A stretch of 22,109 nucleotides of DNA, taken from Burkholderiales bacterium. GTDB lineage: Bacteria > Pseudomonadota > Gammaproteobacteria > Burkholderiales > SG8-39. The notes beneath the pieces are model-generated. The model was not told the DNA's origin. It saw only the letters and a program-made list of their open reading frames with translations, and ran no database searches. Each line of letters opens with the position of its first letter. Within the stretch, counting starts at the first letter, position 1. A program made the position numbers and the translations under genes. This document shows, in pieces, positions 1-6,945 of this stretch. The stretch lies in NCBI GenBank assembly GCA_919902965.1, contig CAKKSJ010000476.1:1-22109 (forward strand), given 5' to 3'.

Positions 1-217
1 TGAGTTTGTCCTTGAACTTGAGCTTGTCCTTGAACTTGAGTTTGTCCTTGAACTTGAGCTTGTCCTTGAACTTGAGCTTGTCCTTGAACTTGAGCTTGTC
101 CTTGAACTTCAGCTTGTCCTTGAATTTGTCCTTGAATTTGTCCTTGAACTTGAGTTTGTCCTTGAACTTATCCTTGAACTTCATCTTGTCTTTGAATTTG
201 TCCTTGAACTTCATTTT
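1..217. repeat. In-frame tandem repeat array encoding alternating Lys-X
   Basis: Read on the minus strand, this is a tandem array of 18-bp units (AAGCTCAAGTTCAAGGAC, encoding KLKFKD) interspersed with 12-bp units (AAGTTCAAGGAC, encoding KFKD). From about 115 down to position 1 the period is strictly 18 bp, and the copies differ only by AAG/AAA or CTC/CTG changes. From 217 to 116, 18-bp and 12-bp units alternate and Met replaces Leu in two of them. The array continues beyond the left edge, so its total copy number is unknown. The near-identity of the left-hand copies suggests recent expansion by slippage or unequal recombination. Confidence 0.95.
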
Positions 218-430
218 GTCATGGTCGTTGCCATGGCTGCTGTCGCCACCGGCGTGGGCAAGGACATTGGCCAAGTGGTCCTGTGAAGACTGGCTGCTGG
301 TATCGCGTTCCCCGACTGCCCCACCGGCGACTTTCTCGAGCTCATCATCCCTCAACTCGCTGCCGGAGGGCGCCGCCTTTGCAGAGGGTGCGTTCCCTTC
401 AGGTTTTTTCGATTCCGGTGTTCCGCTCAT
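1..430 (-). CDS. Double-glycine-leader secreted peptide precursor with Lys-alternating repeats (3' end beyond window)
   Basis: This looks like the cargo of the adjacent NHLM-type exporter. The ATG at 430 follows a good ribosome site (AGGAGAGACT before ATG). Residues 1-37 form a leader ending in ELRDDELEKVAGG, with Leu at -12, Glu at -8, Leu at -7, Val at -4 and Gly at -2/-1. This is the classic pattern cut after GG by C39 peptidases. Residues 38-71 are a Ser/His/Asp-rich linker with a second GG at 61-62. From residue 72 to the window edge (143) every even residue is Lys and the odd ones are Phe, Asp, Leu or Met, giving hexads KxKFKD and tetrads KFKD: 36 lysines in 72 residues. Such a chain would be extremely basic; as a beta strand it would carry all its Lys on one face. 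There is no Cys, Ser or Thr in the visible repeat, so lanthionine-type modification there is not possible. The cargo role is inferred from leader and context; the function (antimicrobial, polyanion binding, matrix) is unknown. Confidence 0.85.
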   Translation of the reverse strand, partial: MSGTPESKKPEGNAPSAKAAPSGSELRDDELEKVAGGAVGERDTSSQSSQDHLANVLAHAGGDSSHGNDHDKMKFKDKFKDKMKFKDKFKDKLKFKDKFKDKFKDKLKFKDKLKFKDKLKFKDKLKFKDKLKFKDKLKFKDKL

Positions 431-516
431 AGTCTCTCCTTCGATGACGGGTGGTCACAATGCCAAAAATACTGCGCGTTCAATCATACAGAGTCCCAAC
501 AGACCGCTTCCGGACT

Positions 517-547
517 TATGTCACATAGTATGCCAGAAAAATTTTTC
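517..547. promoter_or_regulatory. Two palindromes within the candidate cargo promoter
   Basis: A perfect 12-bp palindrome GAAAAATTTTTC (536-547) lies inside the -35/-10 spacer. An 11-bp inverted repeat, TATGT-C-ACATA on the plus strand (517-527), overlaps the downstream edge of the -10 box. Both positions are typical for repressor operators, but no binding protein can be named. Confidence 0.3.
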
Positions 548-554
548 GCAACAA
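525..554 (-). promoter_or_regulatory. Candidate sigma-70 promoter of the repeat-peptide gene
   Basis: On the minus strand a TTGTTG -35-like box (549-554) is separated by 18 bp from a TACTAT -10-like box (525-530), about 95 bp upstream of the precursor ATG at 430. The 154-bp gap after the ABC gene, and the fact that the other transport genes overlap, make a separate promoter for the cargo plausible. The assignment rests on box similarity only. Confidence 0.45.
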
Positions 555-584
555 GTCTTACCCGCACTGCCTGCTCAGATTCCA

Positions 585-3485
585 CTACTCCTCGGTAGTC
601 TCGCTTTCCAGACTTTGCCTGCGCGCCAAGCCAGCGAACAAGCCGTCATGCTGCTCAATCAGTTCCTCATAGGTGCCGATCTGCACCACCTTGCCCTGAT
701 CCAGGACCACGATCTGGTCCGCCTGCGCCACGGTGCTCAGGCGATGGGCAATGATGAGGCGCGTGGATTTGAGGCGCAGCAGGCTGTTCGAGACTAAGGC
801 CTGACTCTGGTTGTCCAGGGCGCTGGTGGCCTCATCCAGGAAAAGTACGCGGGGATTGCCGACCAGGGCTCGCGCCAGCAGTATGCGCTGGCGCTGTCCG
901 CCGGACAGGGTGCTCGTGCCCTCGCCGATGGCGCTATGCATGCCCATGGGCAGGGCATGGATGTCGTCATCCAGGCCCGCGAGCTTTGCCGCGGCCCAGG
1001 CGTCGTCCAGGGTGCCGCCGCTGACGCCGACAATGTTGGAGAAGATGTCGCCGGCCATCAGCGGGCTGCCCTGCAGCACTACGCCGAACTGTTTGCGCAG
1101 GGCGCGCAGGTCCAGGTCGGTCAGGTTCTTGTCGTCAAACAGCACGGCGCCGACCTCCGGCTGGTCGAATCCAAGCAGCAGCCGAAGCAGGGTGGACTTG
1201 CCGGATCCGGACGGTCCGACTATGGCTGTAAAGCTTCCTGCCGGCACCGAAAACGAGACGTCGTCCAGCACGGTTTCGCCGTCCGGATAGGCAAAGCTCA
1301 CCTGGCTGACTTCGATCGATCCGGTGATGCTGCCGGGATGGACTTTTCCGGCGTTAGTCTCGGGCAGTGTCGTGAGCAGCGGGGCGGCCATCTTGTACAT
1401 GGGTATCACCAGATACATGCCGATCAGCGCTTCACAGACGCCAATTACGCCGAGGAGTATGGTCGCAAATGCTGCGAAGAAGCCGACGAAATCGCCTGTG
1501 CTCATATTGGCGCCGCCTGGCCGCGTCATCAGCGCGCCCATGGTGACGAATATCAGAACGATGGCAAGGTTTTCGTACCCGGAGAAGAAAAGTTTTTGTT
1601 GCGCTGATAGCTTGCCGATCTTGAAGCGTATGGAGCGGTAAATCGTGAATTCGCTGGCCCAAAGCCCGAATGCCCGGGTTTCGGAGGCTGTGGTGCGCAG
1701 CTTAGCCACTCCCTGCACCAGTTGCAGTATCAGCGCCATGATGCGCCGGTTCGAGGCGATGACATGATGCAGTTCATGCATGGTCACGTAGAAGAAGACC
1801 ACCACCATGGCGATAGCCCCGACCACGATGCCCACCGCGAGCAGGGCCAACGCCGCGCTGAACTTGAACAGCAATGCGAAGCTCAATAGCGAAAATGTAC
1901 CGCTAAGGATTACCCCCGCCGTATGCACGGTAAAACTCCGGTAGACCATATTGATGGCGTTGACGCGCATAGTCAGGTCGCCGACGGCGTAATTGCGGAA
2001 AAACCCGATCGGCATGCCCAAAACGCGGTCCCAGATGGCGGCCTGAATGTTGTGTTCCATGCGGTTCTGGACGCGCAGCAGGAAGAGCCCCCGGGTCAGT
2101 TCGATGAGCGACTGAACCAGGGCCGCGATCATCAGGACCACGCCGATCTGAACCAGGACCGAGGTCTGGGCCGACGGTATCACCCGGTCTATAATTTCGG
2201 CGGTGGCGAGGGGCACCACCATGGTAATCAGCGCGATCGCGGCCGCCAGGGCAAGGATGAGCCACAAATCCCGCCGCTGGCCGGCGAAACCAAAACTCAC
2301 CAGATCCCAGATGCGGATGGGCTTGTGCGGAAACGGCCGGTAAAAGAACAGCGCGAACGGCTTGAGGCCGGAGGCAAAGGCCTCGTTCACCGGGCTGCGC
2401 GTCCCGCTGGATGGATCGTAGGCAAAGTATTTTCGCCCGCGTTTGGGCTCGAGCACCAGGGGCGTGTCATCGGCGGCCGAGAAAGCGAGCAGAGGGCCGT
2501 TGTCCTGCAGCCACCAGGCGCCGGACAGCGCCACCTGACGGACGCGAGCACCTGAGGCTTCGGCAAGCGACTGCGCGTGCAGCGCGCCGTCTGCTGGCGG
2601 AGCTTCCACCTCGGTCAAGCTGAAACCTTGCAGGGCGGCGATTCTGCGCGTTGCAACGAGAACGGCAGCCTGGCCGGTGACGCTTTCTCCAACCTGCTCC
2701 GCGCCCGGTTCGAGCAATCTGCGCATGGACAGGAGACCGTTGTCCAGGCTCTCGCGTATGCCTTGCACGCGTTGCCGCATCTGCTCGGTGCTCGACCGTT
2801 CCACGCTATCGGCGAATTGGCACGCAACCAGCGTATAGCACTGCTGAAACGTACGGAACGCCTTGAACACGGACTTGATCGTGTCCAGAGCCTCGGTCGA
2901 ATAGACCGCCACCTCGGCATCCTCTTCGACCGCAAGGTGCGCATGGCGGGTAAGGAAGGCAAGGTCGCCGGGACCGAGGCGGGCCGACTCGACGCCGCAC
3001 AGGTTCAGCGCTCCGCTGCTTATCTCTACCGCCACGATGCCGTAGTCACAAGCAAGTTGCTTCCCGGCGACGGCGCTTAAGGTCTCTTCCGGCACCAGCC
3101 GTTCCGGATTTTCAGGGCTATGTTCCTGGGAGAGGGCAGTGGACCATTCCCAGATTGCCTGAGTGAGCAATTCGGCCACCGGCTCAACGGGCGAATCGGC
3201 GTAATAGGCGAGCCAGTCTTTGCGGGTAGTCGTCTCTATGCTGGCCGAGGGGCCCGGAACTGCAACGAACCTCTCGACCGTCGGTGGTGCGGCGACCCCG
3301 CCTACCACCGGCACACCTGCAGACGCGCGGTAAAGATGATGCAGGGCGCCGGGCGCACCCGTGCTGCTTGCGGCGACGGCAAAAACGTCGATATAGCCCT
3401 CCAGAGCGACCAATACCGTCATCGAATCGTCGAGCGCGAGCGCGTGGCGTGCTAAGGCGGGTTCGTCGGGTTGGTCCGCGCTCAT
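585..3485 (-). CDS. NHLM/NHLP bacteriocin-type export ABC transporter, permease/ATP-binding subunit without peptidase
   Basis: This 966-residue inner-membrane ABC half-transporter probably pairs with the C39-peptidase subunit encoded just upstream. Residues 1 to about 390 form a long soluble N-terminal region. Its stretch around residues 150-200 (LGPGDLAFL, then HAHLAVEEDAEVAVYSTEAL) resembles a jelly-roll such as a cupin or degenerate cyclic-nucleotide fold, but I cannot assign it firmly. Residues about 405-700 are a type-1 ABC exporter membrane domain. The ATPase has Walker A GPSGSGKST (757-765), signature LSGGQ (860-864), Walker B VLFLDEA (880-886) and H-loop His914. The extended N-terminus and pairing with a peptidase ABC gene match the NHLM family known from nitrile-hydratase-like-leader and Nif11-type peptide clusters. 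The start codon overlaps the upstream stop (ATGA, 3482-3485), implying translational coupling. Confidence 0.93.
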   Translation of the reverse strand: MSADQPDEPALARHALALDDSMTVLVALEGYIDVFAVAASSTGAPGALHHLYRASAGVPVVGGVAAPPTVERFVAVPGPSASIETTTRKDWLAYYADSPVEPVAELLTQAIWEWSTALSQEHSPENPERLVPEETLSAVAGKQLACDYGIVAVEISSGALNLCGVESARLGPGDLAFLTRHAHLAVEEDAEVAVYSTEALDTIKSVFKAFRTFQQCYTLVACQFADSVERSSTEQMRQRVQGIRESLDNGLLSMRRLLEPGAEQVGESVTGQAAVLVATRRIAALQGFSLTEVEAPPADGALHAQSLAEASGARVRQVALSGAWWLQDNGPLLAFSAADDTPLVLEPKRGRKYFAYDPSSGTRSPVNEAFASGLKPFALFFYRPFPHKPIRIWDLVSFGFAGQRRDLWLILALAAAIALITMVVPLATAEIIDRVIPSAQTSVLVQIGVVLMIAALVQSLIELTRGLFLLRVQNRMEHNIQAAIWDRVLGMPIGFFRNYAVGDLTMRVNAINMVYRSFTVHTAGVILSGTFSLLSFALLFKFSAALALLAVGIVVGAIAMVVVFFYVTMHELHHVIASNRRIMALILQLVQGVAKLRTTASETRAFGLWASEFTIYRSIRFKIGKLSAQQKLFFSGYENLAIVLIFVTMGALMTRPGGANMSTGDFVGFFAAFATILLGVIGVCEALIGMYLVIPMYKMAAPLLTTLPETNAGKVHPGSITGSIEVSQVSFAYPDGETVLDDVSFSVPAGSFTAIVGPSGSGKSTLLRLLLGFDQPEVGAVLFDDKNLTDLDLRALRKQFGVVLQGSPLMAGDIFSNIVGVSGGTLDDAWAAAKLAGLDDDIHALPMGMHSAIGEGTSTLSGGQRQRILLARALVGNPRVLFLDEATSALDNQSQALVSNSLLRLKSTRLIIAHRLSTVAQADQIVVLDQGKVVQIGTYEELIEQHDGLFAGLARRQSLESETTEE

Positions 3486-5677
3486 CCTTGCTCCAACAGG
3501 CGGCGATAGACGCCGCCATTGATAGCCATCAATTCTTCGTGAGTTCCCTGCTCGATGAGGCGACCCTCATCCAGAACCATGATGCGGTCGCAATCGCGCA
3601 CGGTGCTCAGGCGGTGGGCGATCACGATGCAGGTGCAGCCGCGCCGCCGCAGATTGTTCTCCAGCGCTTCCTCACTCGTCGTATCGAGTGCGCTGGTGGC
3701 TTCGTCCAGGACCAATATCCGCGGATTGCCCGCCAGGGCCCTGGCGATTTCCAGCCGCTGGCGCTGCCCCCCGCTCATATTGCGCCCGCCTTCGGCGACC
3801 TGCGCGTCGTAGCCCTCCGGCCGGCCCATGATGGAGTCGTGGATCAGCGCGTCCCTGGCAGCCGCCAGCACGTCGGATTCCGGTACGCTCGGGTCCCACA
3901 TCGTCAGGTTTTCGCGGAACGAACCCTCGAACAGGGTGATGTCCTGATCCACCAGCGCCAGCGATCCAGCCAGGCGCAGGCGGCTGTACGCCGGCCGCGG
4001 CAGGCCGTCGAACAGGATCTCGCCCTCAAAGGGCTGGTACAGGCCGGCAACCAGCTTGGCTATGGTCGACTTTCCGCACCCGGAGCGTCCCACTATGGCC
4101 ACTCTTTCCCCGGGGGCAAGGGACATCGAGAAGTCGCGCAGCAAAGGTTCGTCGTTCGGGTTGTAGCCGAAGGAAACATTGCGCAATTCGAGACGGCCGG
4201 ACAGTTTGCTCGTGGTCTCGGTGAGGTCGTCCTCGCGGTACAAGGGGGTGCCATGCGCCGTCGCATCGCGCTGGTAGCTGAACACATCGTCCAGCCGGTT
4301 CATGTCGCCGCGCAGCTGCTGCACGCTGTCTATCAGGCCAACCAGGCCCATGGCCGGACTGATGAACTGCATCGACAAGCCCTGAAACGCAATCAGCATG
4401 CCGATCGTCATGTGCCCGTCCATCACGCGGAAGCCACCGAAACACAGGATCAGCGCCACGTTGGCGAGCATCAGGAATGCCGGCGCCTGGCGGTATTTGA
4501 GGCCCAGCGATTCCATACGCTGGCTGGCATCGACGAAATGGCTGAGAAAGCCTGCAAACTTTCCAAAGAACACCGACTCGCTGGCGCTCGCGCGCAGCGA
4601 CTCGATCACCGACAGCCCGCTGGCGGCGGTGCCCTGCAGTTTTCCCTGCGCGATCGACAATGCCAGGCTCGATTCCTGGGTAATGCCGGCGACGCGCTGA
4701 AACACCAGCAGATTCACGATTACCACGCCCAGGCTCAAGAGCGCCAGCAGGTAATCGTAGCTGAGCATGACCACGAAGAAGAAAGTGGCGGCAATGCCGT
4801 TGACGACTGCGCGTGCGAGCTCGCCCGTGATCACATTGGCGATGCGGTCGTTGAGCATCACGCGCCAGCCGATTTCGCCGGGCGCGCGCTGCGTGAAGAA
4901 CGCGATCGGCAGATACAGCAGGTGGTGGAAGAATCGGCTCGCCATGCTGAGTACCAGCTTGGTCTGCAGCCGCAGCAAATACCAGCTTTGCATCCAGCTT
5001 AGAATGAGGTGCACCGCGGCGGCGAGGCCCAGACCACCCAGGATGGGTACGATCCAGGACGAGTTGCCGCCCACCAGCACGCGGTCGATAAACACCGCCG
5101 TCAGCACTGGTATGATCATGCCGGGTATCACCATCAACAGTCCGCCCAGCACGGTGAAAGTGATCGCGCTGGAGTCCCCGGTCAGGCGCTTGAAGGCCGC
5201 CTTGAAGATGGGCTCCGGTTCGCCGCTGGGCTTGAACTCCGGTCCCGGGGAAAACGTCAGCACGACGCCGGTGAACGACTGGTCGAATTCCTCGATGGAG
5301 ACTGTCCTTCGTCCCCATGCAGGGTCATTGATGTACACGCGCTTGTCGTCGAAACCCTCGACCACCAGGAAGTGGTTGAAGTTCCAGAACACCACGAACG
5401 GTGCTTTGAGTTCGCGCAGGTCGGCGGGTTCTTTCTTGAAACCCTTGGCCACCATTCCATAGCTGCGCGCGGCCTTCAACAGACTGCTTGCCTTGGCGCC
5501 ATCGCGGGTAACGCCGCAGCGCTGGCGCAGTTCCTCCAGAGATAGGTACAGCCGGTGATAGCGCAGAACGATAGACAATGCGGCAGCACCGCATTCGAGC
5601 GACTCCAGCTGCAGCACCACCGGGGTGCGCACCGGGCGCCTGCCGGGGCTGTTCCCTTTCTTGGCGAACCAGCTCAT
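3482..5677 (-). CDS. NHLM/NHLP bacteriocin-type ABC transporter with N-terminal C39 peptidase
   Basis: This 731-residue inner-membrane exporter should remove the leader after its GG motif while pumping the peptide out. The C39 domain (residues about 18-145) has oxyanion Gln23, nucleophile Cys29 (in QLESLECG), His102 (in FNHFLVVEG) and Asp118 (in NDPAWG), so it looks active. The membrane domain spans about 170-455. The ATPase has Walker A GRSGCGKST (530-538), signature MSGGQ (634-638) and Walker B ILVLDEA (654-660). I chose the internal Met at 5677 (MSWFAKK) over an upstream in-frame Met at 5758, because 5677 forms an ATGA overlap with the HlyD stop and begins where family members begin. The substrate is most likely the repeat peptide encoded at 1-430. 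Confidence 0.95.
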   Translation of the reverse strand: MSWFAKKGNSPGRRPVRTPVVLQLESLECGAAALSIVLRYHRLYLSLEELRQRCGVTRDGAKASSLLKAARSYGMVAKGFKKEPADLRELKAPFVVFWNFNHFLVVEGFDDKRVYINDPAWGRRTVSIEEFDQSFTGVVLTFSPGPEFKPSGEPEPIFKAAFKRLTGDSSAITFTVLGGLLMVIPGMIIPVLTAVFIDRVLVGGNSSWIVPILGGLGLAAAVHLILSWMQSWYLLRLQTKLVLSMASRFFHHLLYLPIAFFTQRAPGEIGWRVMLNDRIANVITGELARAVVNGIAATFFFVVMLSYDYLLALLSLGVVIVNLLVFQRVAGITQESSLALSIAQGKLQGTAASGLSVIESLRASASESVFFGKFAGFLSHFVDASQRMESLGLKYRQAPAFLMLANVALILCFGGFRVMDGHMTIGMLIAFQGLSMQFISPAMGLVGLIDSVQQLRGDMNRLDDVFSYQRDATAHGTPLYREDDLTETTSKLSGRLELRNVSFGYNPNDEPLLRDFSMSLAPGERVAIVGRSGCGKSTIAKLVAGLYQPFEGEILFDGLPRPAYSRLRLAGSLALVDQDITLFEGSFRENLTMWDPSVPESDVLAAARDALIHDSIMGRPEGYDAQVAEGGRNMSGGQRQRLEIARALAGNPRILVLDEATSALDTTSEEALENNLRRRGCTCIVIAHRLSTVRDCDRIMVLDEGRLIEQGTHEELMAINGGVYRRLLEQG

Positions 5678-6945
5678 AGGATGCCCATAAGCACGCGCAG
5701 CGCCGGCAGCAGCAATTCGATAGGCCGGCGCGTTCCTACTGTGACTTCGGCCTGGCACAAGGCGCCGCTACGCACTGCAGGTGGCTTGAACGCAGCGGCC
5801 GACCAGACAAACGCCCCGTTTGCGGCCTGGTCAAGTCTGGCGCGGGCGAAGATCGGCGCGTGCGTGCCGGAGAGTTCCTTCAGCAGATTGTCGTTTTGGA
5901 CCAGCGGGCGCATGCCTGGAATGCTGGTCGGGTAGTCCGAAACCTGGATCACTTTGGCACGCAAAAATCCGAACTCCTGGCGTTTGACGTAGTCGGGCAC
6001 GATTTCGACGGGCATGCCAGAGGACACCATCTTGCCCTCCCCGCCCGGCAGGTAGAGGGCCGCTTCGATGGAAACCGCATCGTCCGTGCTGCGCTCAATC
6101 TGGAGTATCTCCGCGCCATAGCTGACCAAGATCCCGTTTTGCGCTTTGACTTCAATCACCCGCCCGGCATAGGGGCTCAGGATAGGCGCCGTCTGCCGTT
6201 CCATGTCACGCAAAGCGTCGAGGTTGCGCCGCGCCTCGTTCACCTGGAAACCGATCGACACGCCCTCGCGGTTGCGCTGGCGGTCCTCTTCCTCCTTCTG
6301 CAGCGTCAGCTGTTTGGAGCGGTCGCGCAGCCGCTCACGCTCCAGAATCTGCCCGGCCAAAGCCTGCTCGGTATCCAGGGTGGTCTGGCGGGTGATCAGG
6401 CCCTGCGCCGCCAGTCTGTTCTCTACCTCCAGGCGCTCCTGCAACGCCTTCGCACGCTCTTTCGCGAGGCGCGTTTGCTCCTCTATGCTCACATGCTCTG
6501 CCGTGCCGGCCTTCTTTGTTTGCCTGACCGCCAGTGTCCCGAATCGGGCGACTTCTTTCTGCCGCCGCTCGAGTTCACCCAATCGTGCAAGCGCCTGTTC
6601 GATCTGCTCGAACAGATCCTCTCTCAGAATGCGCCCGAGTTCCTGGCCGGGAACAACGCGGTCCCCGACGCGCACGGCGAGCTTGGCAACCCGCCCGGCG
6701 GCGGCGGCGGAAATCTCTGCTACGCCGCTCGGGCTGATCAGGATGCAGCGGCCCGGCACTTTGTGTTCCACCCGTCCGGCTATCCCCCAGTACGAGACCG
6801 CGAACACGGTGATGGCGGCGGACGCCCATATCCACGGCGTGGGAGGCCGGCGCAAGCCAAGCAGCGCATCCACCCGGTCGGGCGAGGACAGTCGCTGCAG
6901 TGCGACCTTGCGGAACAATTGCTGGTTTTCGTCCGACGTGCTCAC
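5674..6945 (-). CDS. NHLM-type HlyD-like periplasmic adaptor (membrane fusion protein)
   Basis: This 423-residue membrane-fusion protein links the inner-membrane ABC pair to the TolC-like channel. The N-terminal cytoplasmic stretch LFRKVALQRLSSPDRVDALL (10-29) is characteristic of NHLM-system HlyD proteins. A single transmembrane helix follows at about 38-57, then a first lipoyl half-motif (about 75-108), a long coiled-coil hairpin (about 110-250, rich in Glu, Arg, Lys and Gln), the second lipoyl half (about 253-285) and C-terminal beta domains. The start is GTG at 6945, overlapping the TolC-gene stop as GTGA. Its stop overlaps the next ATG as ATGA. The tight coupling implies stoichiometric assembly of the export complex. 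Confidence 0.92.
   Translation of the reverse strand: MSTSDENQQLFRKVALQRLSSPDRVDALLGLRRPPTPWIWASAAITVFAVSYWGIAGRVEHKVPGRCILISPSGVAEISAAAAGRVAKLAVRVGDRVVPGQELGRILREDLFEQIEQALARLGELERRQKEVARFGTLAVRQTKKAGTAEHVSIEEQTRLAKERAKALQERLEVENRLAAQGLITRQTTLDTEQALAGQILERERLRDRSKQLTLQKEEEDRQRNREGVSIGFQVNEARRNLDALRDMERQTAPILSPYAGRVIEVKAQNGILVSYGAEILQIERSTDDAVSIEAALYLPGGEGKMVSSGMPVEIVPDYVKRQEFGFLRAKVIQVSDYPTSIPGMRPLVQNDNLLKELSGTHAPIFARARLDQAANGAFVWSAAAFKPPAVRSGALCQAEVTVGTRRPIELLLPALRVLMGIL

Noticed and set aside
1..217. CRISPR-like array
   Set aside because: The units are contiguous 12-18 bp in-frame coding repeats with no unique spacers.
6..797. Plus-strand 263-codon open frame encoding Leu/Asn/Ser-rich repeats
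   Set aside because: It is the complement of the Lys-repeat array; it runs on through the cargo's leader, promoter and into the end of the ABC gene, and lacks a ribosome site. The minus-strand reading has a leader peptide, ribosome site and matching exporter.
3284..5002. Plus-strand 572-codon open frame
   Set aside because: It is antisense to two well-supported ABC transporter genes; its composition (His/Gln/Arg-rich) is typical of a shadow frame in GC-rich DNA.
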